Origin: Branchiostoma lanceolatum
Lineage: Eukaryota; Chordata; Leptocardii; Amphioxiformes; Branchiostomatidae
Reading direction: 5' to 3'
Length of the DNA stretch: 64,000 nucleotides
Assembly: GCF_035083965.1 (NCBI RefSeq)
Contig: NC_089732.1
Span: forward strand, 13,994,424 to 14,058,423
Made by a program: the position numbers and the translations under genes. The first letter of the stretch is position 1. The number at the start of each line of letters is the position of its first letter. This document shows positions 12,601 to 24,751 of the stretch, piece by piece. The notes beneath the pieces are model-generated. The model ran no database searches. It was not told the DNA's origin and was given only the letters and a program-made list of their open reading frames with translations.

Positions 12601-15600
12601 CAGAGGCCATTTCGTGCAGTGGGAGGTTTGTCATTAGGAAGGTTTACTCTGATTTAGCCTTCTTATCAGACAGGTGTTGTTGTTTTTCTTTCTTCCCAGA
12701 CGCTACCGGTGAGAATGTCATCGTCGAAGTGACCGGGAAAAGCGATGGATTCGTCGCCATAGGGTTTTCCCGTGACACAACAATGGTGAGTTTTCTTGTA
12801 CATGTATTACATAATACTCTAGTTTCCTTTCATTTCAGTCCTCGTCGACATGTACTCTCACGCCATTAAGCTCTCGCGAGACATGTGCGAAACACACGAG
12901 AACGAGGACAATGTTGCTTGGCCAATGCTCAGTACAACTGAGGCGAGAAAAGTACGGCAAGAGGCATATGAATCCACTGTTTTCTGCTGCTGTAGTAGTC
13001 GAAACATCCTGAAGCCGCATTTAGTCTTTCCTTAGTCCTTTCTACTTGGTCCGGTTCATCCCGAGCTTCCTAAGCTTATGTATTGCATAATGTTTGCGAC
13101 ATTTGGTCAGCTTTCACCCTGACATTTTTTGTGGGTAAGATAAACAAGGTTAAACGTATTGAAGCATAACTAGAAAATTGGAAAATTATCGAGTTGACAG
13201 CCCAAGTAATGAGAAATGAGGAGGAATGAGAAATCTACCCCTTCCGTGACGCTACTTAGTACAGATAGAACACGTGACTCGGCGAGCAGTTCATCATGTG
13301 TTGCAAAAAGTTTATATCGCCCCCGTCTCTATCTATTTACCTTTCAGGCTGATGACGACATGTACGAGTGTGTGCGTCACCCGGACGGTAACATCGAGCT
13401 CTTCTCCAGCTACTCTACAGGACATACCAGGCCGACTAGAGAGGCCTCAAATGTGAGTCAGAAGGATTCTGTGTGTTTTTGTGCTAGATACCATCCACAC
13501 ACTATGCAAAACATAGTAGTCCTATCCTTGGTGCTGAACACCATCCACACTCTATCCATACACCACTTGATAACGTTCTATATTCCTATCCCTGGTGCTA
13601 AACACCATTCACACGTTTACACACTTTATTTTACAAAACCGGGAAAACCTGTCCTCGGTGCTGAACACCATCCGCATTCTATCCAAACACCACTGGATAA
13701 CGTTCTATATTCCTATCCCTGGTGCTAAACACCATCCACACGTGTACACACTTTATTTTACAAAACCAGGAAACACTGTCCTTGGTGCTGAACACCTTCT
13801 TCGTAATATCAAAACACAACTAGATAAACCTGTTCTAATGCTGAACACCATCTACACTCTATGATTAACCAGGAAATCCTGTCCTTGGTGCTGAACACCA
13901 TCAGCACAATTTTCATACACAACTGGATAAACCTGTCCCTGGGGCTGAACACCATCCACACATTATTCATACACAACTGGATGAAGTTCGATAAACCTAT
14001 CCCTTGTGCTTAACACAATCCACACGTGTACACACGTTAAGAAACCGGCAAACCCTGTCCTTGGAGCTGAACACCATCCACACTCTATCCATACACCGCT
14101 GGATAACGTTCTATATTCCTATCCCTGGTGCTAAACACCATCCACACGTGTACACACTTTATTTTACAAAGCCAGGAAACACTGTCCTTGGTTCTGAACA
14201 CCATCTACACACAATCCATACAAAACTGAATAAACATGTCCTTGGTGCTGATCAACATCCAGACAAAATCCATACAAAACTGAATAGACCTGTCCCTGAT
14301 GCTGAACACCATCTGCACAGTATCCATACACAACTGTCCCTGGTGCTGAACACCATCCGCACACAATCCGTACACAACTCAATAAACCTGTCCCTGGTGC
14401 TGAACACCATCCACATACTATTCACACACTACGGGATTAACTTACATCCCTGGTGCTTCACTATCCACATGATATTCATACACAACTGGATTAACCTATA
14501 TCCCTGGCGCTGAACACCATCCACACACTATACAAAACCTACAAACCCTGTCCTTGGTGCTGAACAACATCCACACACATTCACAGACATGCATTAAACT
14601 TTCCAGTAATTTCATCGTCAAATGCAAAGAAAACAAACATGTTTAGATATGATTTACGCATAGCTGGTGAATTGAGCATTCCTTGGTGCTGAATACAATC
14701 CACACAGAAGAACACATTTGCTAACGGTGTTTAATCAAATATATTACATCTTGCCCATGTTTAACATTGACTTTTACAATAGACCAATACTTTCGTCTAT
14801 TTCTCTATCTATTATAGTTAAGAGTTGGCAATGTACAGATGACGTATAGCAATAGTTTACACTAGTCTCCCTAGTTACACTAACGGACCTGTCCTTGGTG
14901 CTGATCACCATCCACGTAAATCAAATACACTCCTACTATACTCACAGCACATCTAGGTCAAGAGGCCATTCCCTACTCCTGGTTGGCGTTTGGTTCAATT
15001 CTGTTGCTAAGTTCTTACGTCCCTTCAAGTTTTTTTTTTCCATTTTCGTTCAGTCCGGAGTGAGTAATGTGCTTGCTTGTAGGTGCTTTGTTAGCCTAAA
15101 GGACCTGTCCTTGGTGCTGATTGCTATCGATGTAAAACAAACACCCCGATTGATAGCATATCTAGCTCAAGAGACGCATTGTTGATGGTGAAGTCATGAT
15201 AATGTGGTTGCTATTGGAACTACAGAATTAGATAATTCTCACCTGCCAGGTAGCTCGTGCCACTTGACGTGCTTTTCAGCACCAAGGAGTCAGCCGTGAT
15301 CTTCACCCAAAGACCCCTCCTTCACTGGACGTATCGTCCCTCGTACTCTGGTATGCCCTCGGGATGGGGGGACGACAGGGAGGACGTCTCCACCCTGCCT
15401 CACTCCTGTTTCTTAAGCCTTTTCACTGTTGCACTTATGCTGTCTCCTTCTTCCCCCAGGCTTTTCCCTCCTTCTGATCCACAACCAGAAGCTAGATTTC
15501 TTCACTTCCTTTACCTTCTACCTAATCTGAGATTTTTTCCTCAATTTTCTTACAGTTCGGAGTAAGTAATGTGGAGGTGGCGTACAGCAATGGTTTGCTG

Positions 15601-18600
15601 TCCTGCCGGTTCCACCGTGCTGTTCGGCAGACAGCCCGGGCAGGTGCAGGAGCTGACCAGTACTTCGACCTCGGCAACTCTTCCTACCACATCTTCCTGG
15701 CTGTCGGACCTACACAAGTTCAGTCTGGTGAGTTAAAACGTCTTCTATTTCTAGACACACAGCTATCAAAGCTAATTCAGCTCTGAGGAAAATGTAGATA
15801 CCATTCCAACTTTGAAGGGTTGCTTTGACAGTTGGAAACACAATGTTATGGTTTTCAAGTGAAAGGTTGCCTAGTAAAGTTAATTATTATATTGATTTTG
15901 TAGCTTTTTTACACTTATCTGGATCACTTTTCTATATCTGACAGCGTTTTCTTCAAAAACCTGTGAGAAAAATACAGGAGTTTTCAAAACTTGAGACGTC
16001 AATTAATATGCAAATGATTCCTATCGTCTGCTCTAATCTCATTCTATTGGTCTTGGAGCCAGACGGAAAGAAATCCCCTACAGAGGATAATCCATTTATG
16101 ATGTTGGGATGAGAGTTGGAGTCAGGCTTTTTGCAAGTGGAAAAATTATAACGTAGAGTGAACAGTCAGTGAACACAACAACAGAAGAACCAAAATATCT
16201 AATCTACTGTAAGATTTTATATGTGTCATTGCTGTTTAGTGAGACTTCTTCTTTGTGGACTTTTTTTCACTTACCAAGCAGAGGTTCGGCTCCGGTTAGT
16301 CAAACGGCCGAGAAGAAAACGAAACAAAATGGAAAGCGCCTGAAAAGACTTATCTCCAAGCAGATCTACACGGTGCACCGAAAATCCTATATGCTAGTCA
16401 GATAAGCTCCAGTCAGCCAGATAAGCTCCAGGCCGCACCATATAGATCTGCTTGGAGATTATGAAAAGACGTCAAAAACAAGCCGGAGCTGAAACTATGC
16501 TTGGAGGGTATGCAATGTACAGTTTTGCGTTGTAGATACGTTTCGCGATTCTAGTACATCTATCATAATGATTTCTCGTAAAGTAAATATTACATTTCTA
16601 AACAATATGGCGTTGGTTGTTACCAGTTTAACCATTCACAAAATCTCTAAGAGACTGATTTCTTCTTGTTCCGGTGCTGTAACGTTGGGTAACATAAATT
16701 CGGGATTTTTCCGATAATGGTTGACTGAAATCAATCTAGCAGAACAATAAACCATCCTTTTTTTCTATTATTCTGTCAGTATCATATACTATCTTTGCAC
16801 TAATCATATATATGGTAGATTTTGTCTCTAGTCGTGCTGACACCATAATATTTCAACTTGAATCTACCGTCCGCCGCACGCACAATGACAGTGTTGTCGG
16901 ACAGGGGGGCACATTAATTCGGGAGAGAAGATTCGTCTTGAATATCTTACCGCTAATCACATTTTATACAGCAGCTATTCGTTCCATCCTTGGCTTGAGG
17001 AGAGTGCTATGGATATAGACGTGTCCAAGTAAAAAAAAATACACGAAAAAACGGCCGCACCGCACACATCAGGCCTTTGCTAGCATCCCGTTTGTTGAGT
17101 GGGTTGAACGTCACTCAAAGTCGATCCCCACCGTCATGGCAACGTGTACATTATTCATGGCAAGTTAGCCGGATGCCGTAGCAATGGTTATACTACTATG
17201 TCCATGTGTTCCTTGTTATGTTAGGAGCAAACTTTGAGGAAAATATCGTCTTCAGTCCACTATCACACGCAACATTTAGACAAAAAAGTGTTCCTCACAA
17301 ACCTTTTGTCGTCTGCTTGACGACATGATTCTGGGTAACAATATGGCGGCGGGAAAATACACGTGCCGTAGGTTGTAGCAACAAAGAGGAGTTTTGATGA
17401 TTGATCACACTTAGAATCCAGTTGCAGGTTAGCAAAAGAGATTGTAATAAGTTCTCTTGTAAATAATTGTGTTGAGCAGGCAGGAGATGTGACATTTGTC
17501 TTATAAACCAGCGAACAACCGTGCAGTGTGAGTCTCCCACGAAGCCCCCAGACTCTGTCAATAAGGGACGGAGAGTTTTTGACGTCGCCAACTTCTAATG
17601 CATGGTTATCGAAGCTTTTCAGGCAGTGTTCTGAATGTGTTAGCCTGTCAAGTTTGCATTTCTAGTGGTATTACTGATGTTGCATCTAGCACATATCCCT
17701 AGATACCCCGTTTTCGAAAAATCCCGAATTTAAGTACCCCACGAATTTATGTTACCCAACGTTAGATGGTTCAGTGCAGATCAGGCGTCACACCAGCCGA
17801 GCGTACTCCGACCAACCCGTGGACGTGACCAGTATCAGTCTGGTTGCCGCAGCTGGTGTACCCCTCTTCGTCAAGCTACATGGTACGCCACTCACCGTAT
17901 TTCTCATAAGCTATTCTTTATGGAAATATGTAATTGCTTCGGTATTATTCCACGTCAATTGATGTTAGTTTAGGTGTATTTTGATATCACCAGGAAAAAA
18001 AACCTGATACATAATTGTGACATTCGTGAATAATTTCATCAGGTTGGTAAGTCACTGAATAAAAAATACTCTTTTACACAACCAAGTGATTTATTCCACC
18101 GACGTTTTGGTCACCATCTTCAAGGCAATTCTGACTGGTTCACATAGCAATGCAGCACAGGTGTTGCTGCTTATACATATTAATGAGATGCAATCCAAAA
18201 CGCAAAGTATTTACATATGTACAATCACAGGGGATGACATCAATATGCGGTCCCAAACATACAGAAGTGTAACACATATCATTAATATGTATAGGCAGCA
18301 ACACCTGTGCTGCATTGCTATGTGAATCAGTCAGAATTGCCTTGAAGAGGGTGACAGATGGTCACCGAACCGTCGGTGGAATAAATCTCTTGTTGTGTAA
18401 GAAGAGTCTTTTTTATTCATAATTGTGACATTGCAGTTTTGGTCTTCTTTCTTGATATCAAAGAGTAAGAATATTTCTTATGTAACAACTTTTATGGCGT
18501 CAGCAACATAATCAACGATTATGGTTGGTGTAGATTTGTCATGAAAATTTATCTTTAAAGGCAGACTACACTTAATTTCGTAAAGCATACCGCAGTATGT

Positions 18601-21600
18601 TGAATATACAACTAAGACCAGTTCTTACTTGTTTTACACTAGTCCATCATAGATTAGCGTTTTTACAACGTTAACATTTGAAATTCGCGGTGTGGTGATG
18701 TTATACTGGCGATGTCCAACGACATTTGACCTTTGTGACGTCAGATCTCGAGTACTAGTCAGCCCAAGACAGTCGCAAACCGCAGGTCACCCTAGAACGC
18801 ATAATTGCGCTATTGCAAAACGCTTACGATCTATGATGATGATTTTGGTCTAATGTTTCTATCATGTTTTTCAGCTGGCTTCATGATAAGTGCTTGGATG
18901 TTCACCGTCAGTATCGGAGCCGTGTTGGCGCGCTTTTACAAACCCATGTGGCCTAACAGTACCTGGTGTGGAGTCAAGATCTGGTTCGCTGTAAGTACAC
19001 ACTGCAATACTAACAATAGTCGCTAGAGGACGCCCACCTCCATGAAATACACGGATGATTATCTCCATGAAAAAATGGGGGTATAGCTTTTGGCTGTTTG
19101 TCTGTGAGTGTGTGCGCGTATCCGGTGCAATATCTTAAAAGAACCTCTGGATGGATTGCATGTTAGTAGGTGTTGTGACCCTGGCGATGGTCAAAGTGAT
19201 TTTGTATTATATTGGGCCTCTTAGTAGCCGACCTTGCTGTTCAATCTGTCGCTTTGTTTTGATTGTGTCGTAATTGGTGTAAACTACTCACCACAGTACA
19301 CAGTACAGTCTCTTTTCCTTTCAAAATTGTTGATTCCAAGTCAACCAAAAACATTAGTAGAGGATATGTTGGCATCTGAACTTCTTTTGTATGTAAATAG
19401 AATGTCTGGAAAATATCAGATTTCTGGTTTCAGGTTCACCGTGCTGTTATGACCCTAACAGTACTCATGGCCATCGCTGCGTTTGTCCTCATATTTGTCT
19501 TCAAAGAGTGGACCTTCGTCACGGTATGTCTCCGGTATAACCAACTCTAAATAAATACCATTAGTATAGGTATCGAATATACTTTTTTTTATTTTGGTAA
19601 ACTTTATACTTGGTCTAAATTTCGTATTCCTTTCCAACTTTTCAGTCCCTAACGATTGCTTGCAGTGAATAATTGTTGGAACTTAAGAACATTAACATGT
19701 GCCCTGTATGGGCTGTGTAATTCTATGGTTTTTTTGGCGACGCCTCAGGGGCGTGCCTAATAGTATATATATTGTGTGCAGTTTGCAAGAATTCTAGGAA
19801 TTGCACAGAAATGTGTCCACAGGAATGTAGGGCCATAACTCAAGAATGCCTGGATAGATTGCCTTCATATTTGGTAGGTGAGTAGGTCTTTGTGAGATCT
19901 CGAGATGATTGGATTTTGGGCCCCCTAGCAATTTTAGAGAGAAGGTGATGATCTGCATATGATTTATGCAAGTGAGGTCCTTATCTGCATGTGGGCTAAA
20001 AGATATAGCAGAGACCACCGTCGCCATGGCAACATCTTTTTACGTTGCCAATCTTGTTAAAGACGTAACATTGTCTTTTCTCTCTTTTATTTTTTTCTCG
20101 ATAACAGGGTTCTAATAACACCATACACGCCGTTATGGGCATCATTGTGACTAGTCTTGGTGTCATTCAGGTAATTTTTTTATTTGATTACCTGATCCTT
20201 CCTTGAAAACAAATTTAACGTCAAACTCTCTTTGAAAAACACTGCAATTTGATTTCTTACAATGCTAAAGGGTTACATTCATGTGTTCGTAACAAAAGAT
20301 ATTTTTCTACAGCCATTCATGGCGCTTTGTCGTCCGGGACCGGAAGCACCAAAGTAAGTGACTTAAACATCATTTTGATAGTTTGTGTGTTTTAGAACTG
20401 ATCTTTTTATCAAAACATCTAAGGCTAATTCGAAAGAGGTGAATGTCATCCCTTGCGTATCATCACATCGTATCATCACATATGTATGCAAATGAGAGGA
20501 AAGAATTTCGAGTCTTTTTTTTCTTTGTTAAGCGGTAAGTTTCTTTTTCAGTCGCGTCGTGTTCAACTGGTTTCACTGGGGGTTCGGAACGGCGGCAAGG
20601 ATAATGGCCAGTATGTACAATTTGTTTTCAAACAGAAGCTAATATCTCTAACGCCGTGTGTTCATTGAATGCTGAATAACCATGTTATATTGTATTGCTT
20701 TATATTTGTTGACTGTTTCAAAATTTTATCCAGTTGCTTGAGTAATTAAGGTATTGTCTAAAGGTGGATGAGGAATTTTGGGATGTTTTCGAAAAAAACC
20801 CTTTCTTAAGCTTTATAACCCTTCCTCAACCTTAATTTTTTCAGGTAGTACCTTATAGCAAGGTGATAATTTTTGCAAATTAGTATGATGCAGTGTTCTC
20901 GCCAGCGCCCGTCCTCCCGTCATTTGACGGGTTTTTGTCGCTCTTGACGGACAAAATTTTTGCCCAACCCGTCATTTTTAATGGACAAAAATCGGTGTGT
21001 AAAGATATTTAGACAGAGTTTAGAATTTTGCAAAAACTCCAGAGGATCACCGGAAGTTAGCGACGAGGGCGATCTAGATCATTTCTAATGCCCGCCGGCG
21101 ACAACCCCAGCCACACACAAAGAGCGCCGTGGTCACGGTGGTGGATATTTGGTGGCCGCCGAAAACTTGGCGTCATGCGCCGCCCTCCCCACAGTTTTGG
21201 CTGGTCGCATCGGGCTGGCGTTTATTTCTGTTTTGTCCCTCTCGGTTCACCGTCAGTTATTGTTATCAAAGAAGCCTAAAAATTCAGAAATATCCCCATA
21301 GCTATCAGGCTTTCTGTAATCTGTAAAACATTATTAAAGTTTCAAGCCGCGGCGGCTGAGTTGCATGCGTTTTTTTCCCGTAAGAAATGGTAAACAGGCG
21401 TCAGATATTCTATTCCACCAATCAAAGTGCTCGTCTCCGTCGCGTCAAGAAAAACCGACCAATGACATGCGAGTCTCGCTACTCGCGTGATTTCAGCTAA
21501 GAGTGAATTTGCGAGATGTTAGGGGAATGGCGGGGATCGCAAGGATCGCACGACGAAGCGGCTGTTGGAAGGCTTGAATCGACAATTTTTGAAGACATTC

Positions 21601-24068
21601 AGTGCAGTTACCGGAGAAATTAACCGTGGAAAACATGGGAGAAAAAAATGGACGTCTTTATGGCGTTCTTTCTCAAAGTAGGGTGTCAAATTCCTCATTA
21701 TGTTCAATAATTACAGGGAGCATATGGGACAAGTGTTGAAAAATTTTATTTTTGCCGACTTATTCTGCGTGTATTATTTGTAGGACGTAGATACGTAATA
21801 AAGTTTTGTTGAGCTTGATTTTCTTTGCCGATTGTATACAACATAGAAATGTAGCTTGTGTGTGAACATTCGATCTTACCGCGATGACGGCACGCCTCCC
21901 CCCAAAATTACGCCTGAAACCCTTGTGTAATTTTTCACCGAAAGAGATGTTATTAAACTAAGCTTATTCTACCAGGAAATTTGCCCCTCAAAATGCAGGA
22001 AATAGCGTTTCAGAGGGTCTAGATTCCAAAATTTTCCGGGGGAGAATACCCCCGAACCCCCCTAGGATGGTCACGCCTCCGGCGCGACGCCTCGCGCCTT
22101 CGGCGCTCGATATGTTCTTCCCTCCAGCAAAATTGAAATGACGGGTAAAAATTTCAGGCTGGCGAGAACACTGGTATGATGTCATGATTACGTCATTAAG
22201 ATTTATAAAGCCGCACCCCTTTTTTAGAAAAAAAAACGCTCTCCTTGGCTTGTGCTTTGATGTTTATCAATATAACTTTGCAGGGATGTACATGACTGTA
22301 ATACTTAAAGAATGACGCGTGCCTACGAGTATATTTTTAAATATCGATTTTTGGCGATTTTTGTTGTTGTTACATTTCGTTTACATTCCCGCTAGTTGTG
22401 GTGATGTTCCTGGGCTTGGGCTTCCCCTTCCTGGGTCTGCCGGCTGCAGCCACGTACGTCATGGCCGCCTGGGTGGCGTGGCAGGCTCTGTCAGAAATCT
22501 TCCTGGAGCAGGAGGCCAACCTCAAGTGTTGTGGTCAAAACAAGGAAAATGAGAAAGGTAAGATCGTCTTTGCTTTTTTCATGTTTTTTCTAATGCTAAG
22601 GTCACAATTGGAAAAAGGGGCTCTGCTTGGTAGTTCACGGGCGGTTTTTTGGGGGGAGGGGGTTGGGGACTTTCGGGCGTGACTCCTACGTGGCCCAGTG
22701 GGGCACCCTGTGGCTACCGGGCTATTTGTGGGCACGGCCGGGGAGCTGGAAGTTTTTAACACGGAGTTAAAATCAACGTGGGACCCGGTAACAAACAGAA
22801 GCCGTGAGCTACTCGTGAGAACACCGAGAGTTCCCACCGGGACAAATTTGTGTCTTCGAGGCCCGGGACTACACCCACTAATTATGATGACACCGGTGCA
22901 ATTGTGGCCTAAGCATAACTTGGCTTTTTAGTTCCCACGCAATAGTTTTTGCATTCAAAATTAATTGTAGATAGATGTAAAAGAGAGGATGAAGATGGTA
23001 TACCTGTTTCAGCATCACCCGACCATGATGAAATAGAGATGGAAAATAAGAAGGGTGCCAGATCTGTTGACCTGAACCCTGAACCAAAGACATCCAACCC
23101 GGTAAGCTATCATATACAATGTATTACATATTACCATAAAACCAGGCCTTATGGACCAATCGTAAGCCCTCATTTATTCGTTACACAATTATAGTCATAA
23201 GAATTGGTTAACGAAGAATAAATCGTGTATTTGTCATCGGCCTTTTTGCAAACTTGTAGAAATGATGGTATTTTAAGTCTACATATGTCAGTGTCAGTTT
23301 GAATTAAAACTATGTCTAAAGATTGACAATTATTCTTGGTGGATGGTCTTGTCGACTCATGTGTAGGATCCTAAGTCTACAATGTAGCAAATGTTTATCT
23401 ATTATGCTGCTTATCAAATTATGTAAATTCTCACAGCATTGGCGTCCTTCCGAAATACACATATTATATGTATCTTAGTAACCAATTACGTTAGCAGTTA
23501 GAAAAACTTTCCAGGCTACGTTAGAACATCATCACGTCAAACAATTTCAAACATCGGGACTCTCGGTGAATAAAAAGACTCTTTTTACACAACCAAGAGA
23601 TTTATTCCACCGACGTTTCGACCATCTGTCACCTTCTTCAAGGCAATTCTAACTGGTTCACATAGCAATACAGCACAGGTGTTGCTGCTTATACATAATG
23701 AGATGCATTCCCAAACGCAAATTATTTACATATGTACAATCAAAGGAGATGACATCACTATGCGGTCCCAAACGTACAGAAGTGTAACACATACACAACT
23801 ATCGATCAAAAAACAATGAAACGATTATCATCTATTTCTCTTAAGGATGCTAAGAAATATATGATAATCGTTGCATTGTTTTTTGATCGATTGTTGTTTG
23901 GTTGTGTAAAAAGAGTCTTTTTATTCATTTACTCCTTTGCATATATTGACGCTTGTGTTTTATTCTGTGCAGCCTGGTTCGGCCTTTAAGAGCGGTTTCC
24001 TGGCAGTCTACCTGCTTGTCCTGACTGGGTTCGCAGCCGCCATGTTCACTTTCATCGCAATGCTCTAG
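6664..24068 (+). CDS. FRRS1: Ferric-chelate reductase 1-like protein, complete: Reeler-DOMON-cytochrome b561, 18 exons, 647 aa
   Basis: Coding exons: 6664-6859, 8776-8918, 10064-10164, 10664-10799, 11022-11054, 11741-11837, 12700-12785, 13348-13452, 15556-15727, 17766-17882, 18875-18990, 19434-19523, 20108-20170, 20313-20353, 20552-20610, 22396-22557, 22971-23101, 23973-24068. All have AG/GT borders and phases that join into one 647-aa frame. Residues 1-20 look like a signal peptide; 21 to about 170 are a Reeler domain; about 205-355 a DOMON domain; 375-580 a cytochrome b561 core with candidate heme histidines H395, H436, H471 and H507 (the last in FNWFHWGFGTAARI). An acidic tail and one more membrane segment follow. 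Human FRRS1 (592 aa) has this domain order and reduces ferric iron at endomembranes. The start is the ATG at 6664, the first to give a signal peptide; an upstream in-frame GTG is not needed. The 33-nt exon 5 is the least certain. Function is inferred from the family. Confidence 0.93.
7021..7967. mobile_element. Mutator-like non-autonomous element with 190-bp TIRs and 10-bp TSD
   Basis: TIRs begin GGGTTTGCGGATTCGATGGG and run about 190 bp (7021-7210 against 7778-7967). The flanks are identical 10-bp direct repeats AGGCTTCTAG (7011-7020 and 7968-7977). Long TIRs with a 9-11-bp TSD are typical of the Mutator superfamily. There is no transposase frame. It lies in FRRS1 intron 1. Confidence 0.88.
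8930..9010 (+). repeat. TG-rich microsatellite beside FRRS1 exon 2 donor
   Basis: TG and TGTGTC repeats start 12 bp after the exon 2 donor. The frames here are not coding. Confidence 0.9.
9170..9745 (+). repeat. Diverged dispersed repeat shared with 38.7-39.4 kb
   Basis: Shared pieces in the same order with 38700-39370: CATCGGAGATCGC, GGAAAACTCTTTTTTTTCC, and the AATTGT...AAACTCCGG-CCGA segment. The repeat is old and its ends are unclear. No gene here. Confidence 0.4.
10229..10516 (+). pseudogene. Non-LTR retrotransposon reverse-transcriptase fragment
   Basis: One frame reads DFTKAFDKVPNNRLISKLEYYG and GTTLNWLKDFLTNREQTVV, then a TAG stop, then GVPQGTVLG and LYINDLPDQLYSN. This is part of the palm of a Jockey/CR1-type reverse transcriptase. 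The fragment is exactly bracketed by 36-37-bp direct repeats (10193-10228 and 10517-10553). It lies in FRRS1 intron 3. Confidence 0.85.
11148..11639. mobile_element. TTAA-type MITE, copy 1
   Basis: Flanked by TTAA on both sides (11144-11147, 11640-11643). TIRs are AGGCACCCAGAGCATTTTAT at the left and its near-mirror ending GATGCCT at the right. Copy 2 is at 56106-56487. TTAA targeting suggests a piggyBac-type transposase; none is encoded. Confidence 0.8.
12079..12621. mobile_element. CACTA-like non-autonomous element, 3-bp TSD
   Basis: Ends CACTGCACGAAATGGCCTC and its reverse complement, with TIRs of about 85 bp, are flanked by GGA on both sides (12076-12078, 12622-12624). CACTG/CACTA termini with a 2-3-bp TSD are typical of EnSpm/CACTA elements. 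It lies in FRRS1 intron 6, ending 78 bp before exon 7. Confidence 0.82.
13490..14715 (+). repeat. Intronic minisatellite in FRRS1 intron 8
   Basis: About 20 degenerate tandem units of roughly 55-65 bp share TGTCCTTGGTGCTGAACACC and then ATCCACACACTATCC and ACACAACTGGATAAACC. A longer unit containing GATAACGTTCTATATTCC recurs at about 13570, 13695 and 14105. Isolated units appear at 14888-14920 and 15103-15125. Open frames here are repeat artefacts. Confidence 0.9.
16682..17762. mobile_element. TA-type (mariner-like) element inserted in the FRRS1 exon 10 splice acceptor
   Basis: TIRs ACGTTGGGTAACATAAATTC at the left and the exact reverse complement at the right, flanked by TA (16680-16681 and 17763-17764). 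The right TA plus the next G forms the acceptor AG of exon 10 at 17766. A third TIR copy stands alone at 26637. No transposase was recognised. Confidence 0.85.
18027..18415. mobile_element. Fold-back element family 2, copy 1
   Basis: Both arms contain CACAACCAAGTGATTTATTC, TTCAAGGCAATTCTGACTGG and CACCTGTGCTGCATTGC (mirrored), about 130 bp each. Other copies: 23565-23930 and 55405-55710. Confidence 0.8.
20891..22173. mobile_element. hAT-like non-autonomous element, 8-bp TSD
   Basis: TIRs CAGTGTTCTCGCCAGC and GCTGGCGAGAACACTG are perfect and are flanked by the 8-bp direct repeat GTATGATG (20883-20890, 22174-22181). CAGTG ends with 8-bp TSDs define hAT. 1283 bp, no transposase. It lies in FRRS1 intron 15, making it long. 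Confidence 0.9.
23565..23930. mobile_element. Fold-back element family 2, copy 2, with a nested palindrome
   Basis: The left arm matches copy 1. The right arm is mostly replaced by another inverted pair (CGATCAAAAAACAATG...CATTGTTTTTTGATCG, about 23802-23889), keeping only the terminal GTTGTGTAAAAAGAGTC. It lies in the last FRRS1 intron, 43 bp before the last exon. Confidence 0.75.
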
Positions 24069-24297
24069 AAGTGTTGTCACCATCGCCTTGCGATTTGTTT
24101 TTGGAGAACAAGTTCTTTATTCTTCGTGTTATCGTATATAGGAAAAATTCTTTGAATAATTCCGACGCCAGAAATGTCCATCATAAAAACTGTCTAATGA
24201 ATTTTCCAAATATTACATGTATTTTGCGTAAAGTAGGTGAACCAATCGTTCGAAATAATCAAAAATGAATTCCTATTAATTTTCTTATAAAGTTCCT

Positions 24298-24303
24298 AAT
24301 AAA
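24298..24303 (+). promoter_or_regulatory. Candidate polyadenylation signal of FRRS1-like gene B
   Basis: AATAAA occurs 230 bp after the TAG at 24068, giving a short AT-rich 3' UTR. Confidence 0.5.
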
Positions 24304-24610
24304 TGCATACATTCTATAGATAGATTATGATTAAACTGCATAATACTTAAGGCGGATGCTACTTTTATGCAAATACCATATCAAAAGTATAATATTAAGT
24401 AATGCTTTTAAAATTGTGTTTTGTTACATATTGTGTATTGTTACATATTAAATGATAAAAGGCTCTTTATCAATCAAAAATCAAAATGCAATAGGTTTAG
24501 TAGCTCAAGAAGACAAGGAGGGAATAAACAGACTATGTATAGTGTAGACTTACTTTCTTCTATATCGCAGAAACAAGAACAGTAAAAACCACTCTGGAGT
24601 ATATTTTTTT

Positions 24611-24716
24611 GTGTGTGTCAGTGTGTGCGTGAGCGTATGTACGTGTGTATGTGTGTGTGTCTGTGCACATGTGTGTGAGAGAGAGTGTGCGAGTGCAAGT
24701 GTATGTGTGTGTGTGT

Positions 24717-24751
<35 letters not shown>

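Noticed and set aside
13216..14513. Long plus-strand frames (about 170 codons each) after FRRS1 exon 8
   Set aside because: They read through the exon 8 donor into the intronic minisatellite; the protein text is a translated repeat (TIHTLSIH...).
15257..15565. 102-codon frame upstream of FRRS1 exon 9 as an extra exon
   Set aside because: It would run through the exon 9 acceptor out of phase and shows no DOMON similarity.
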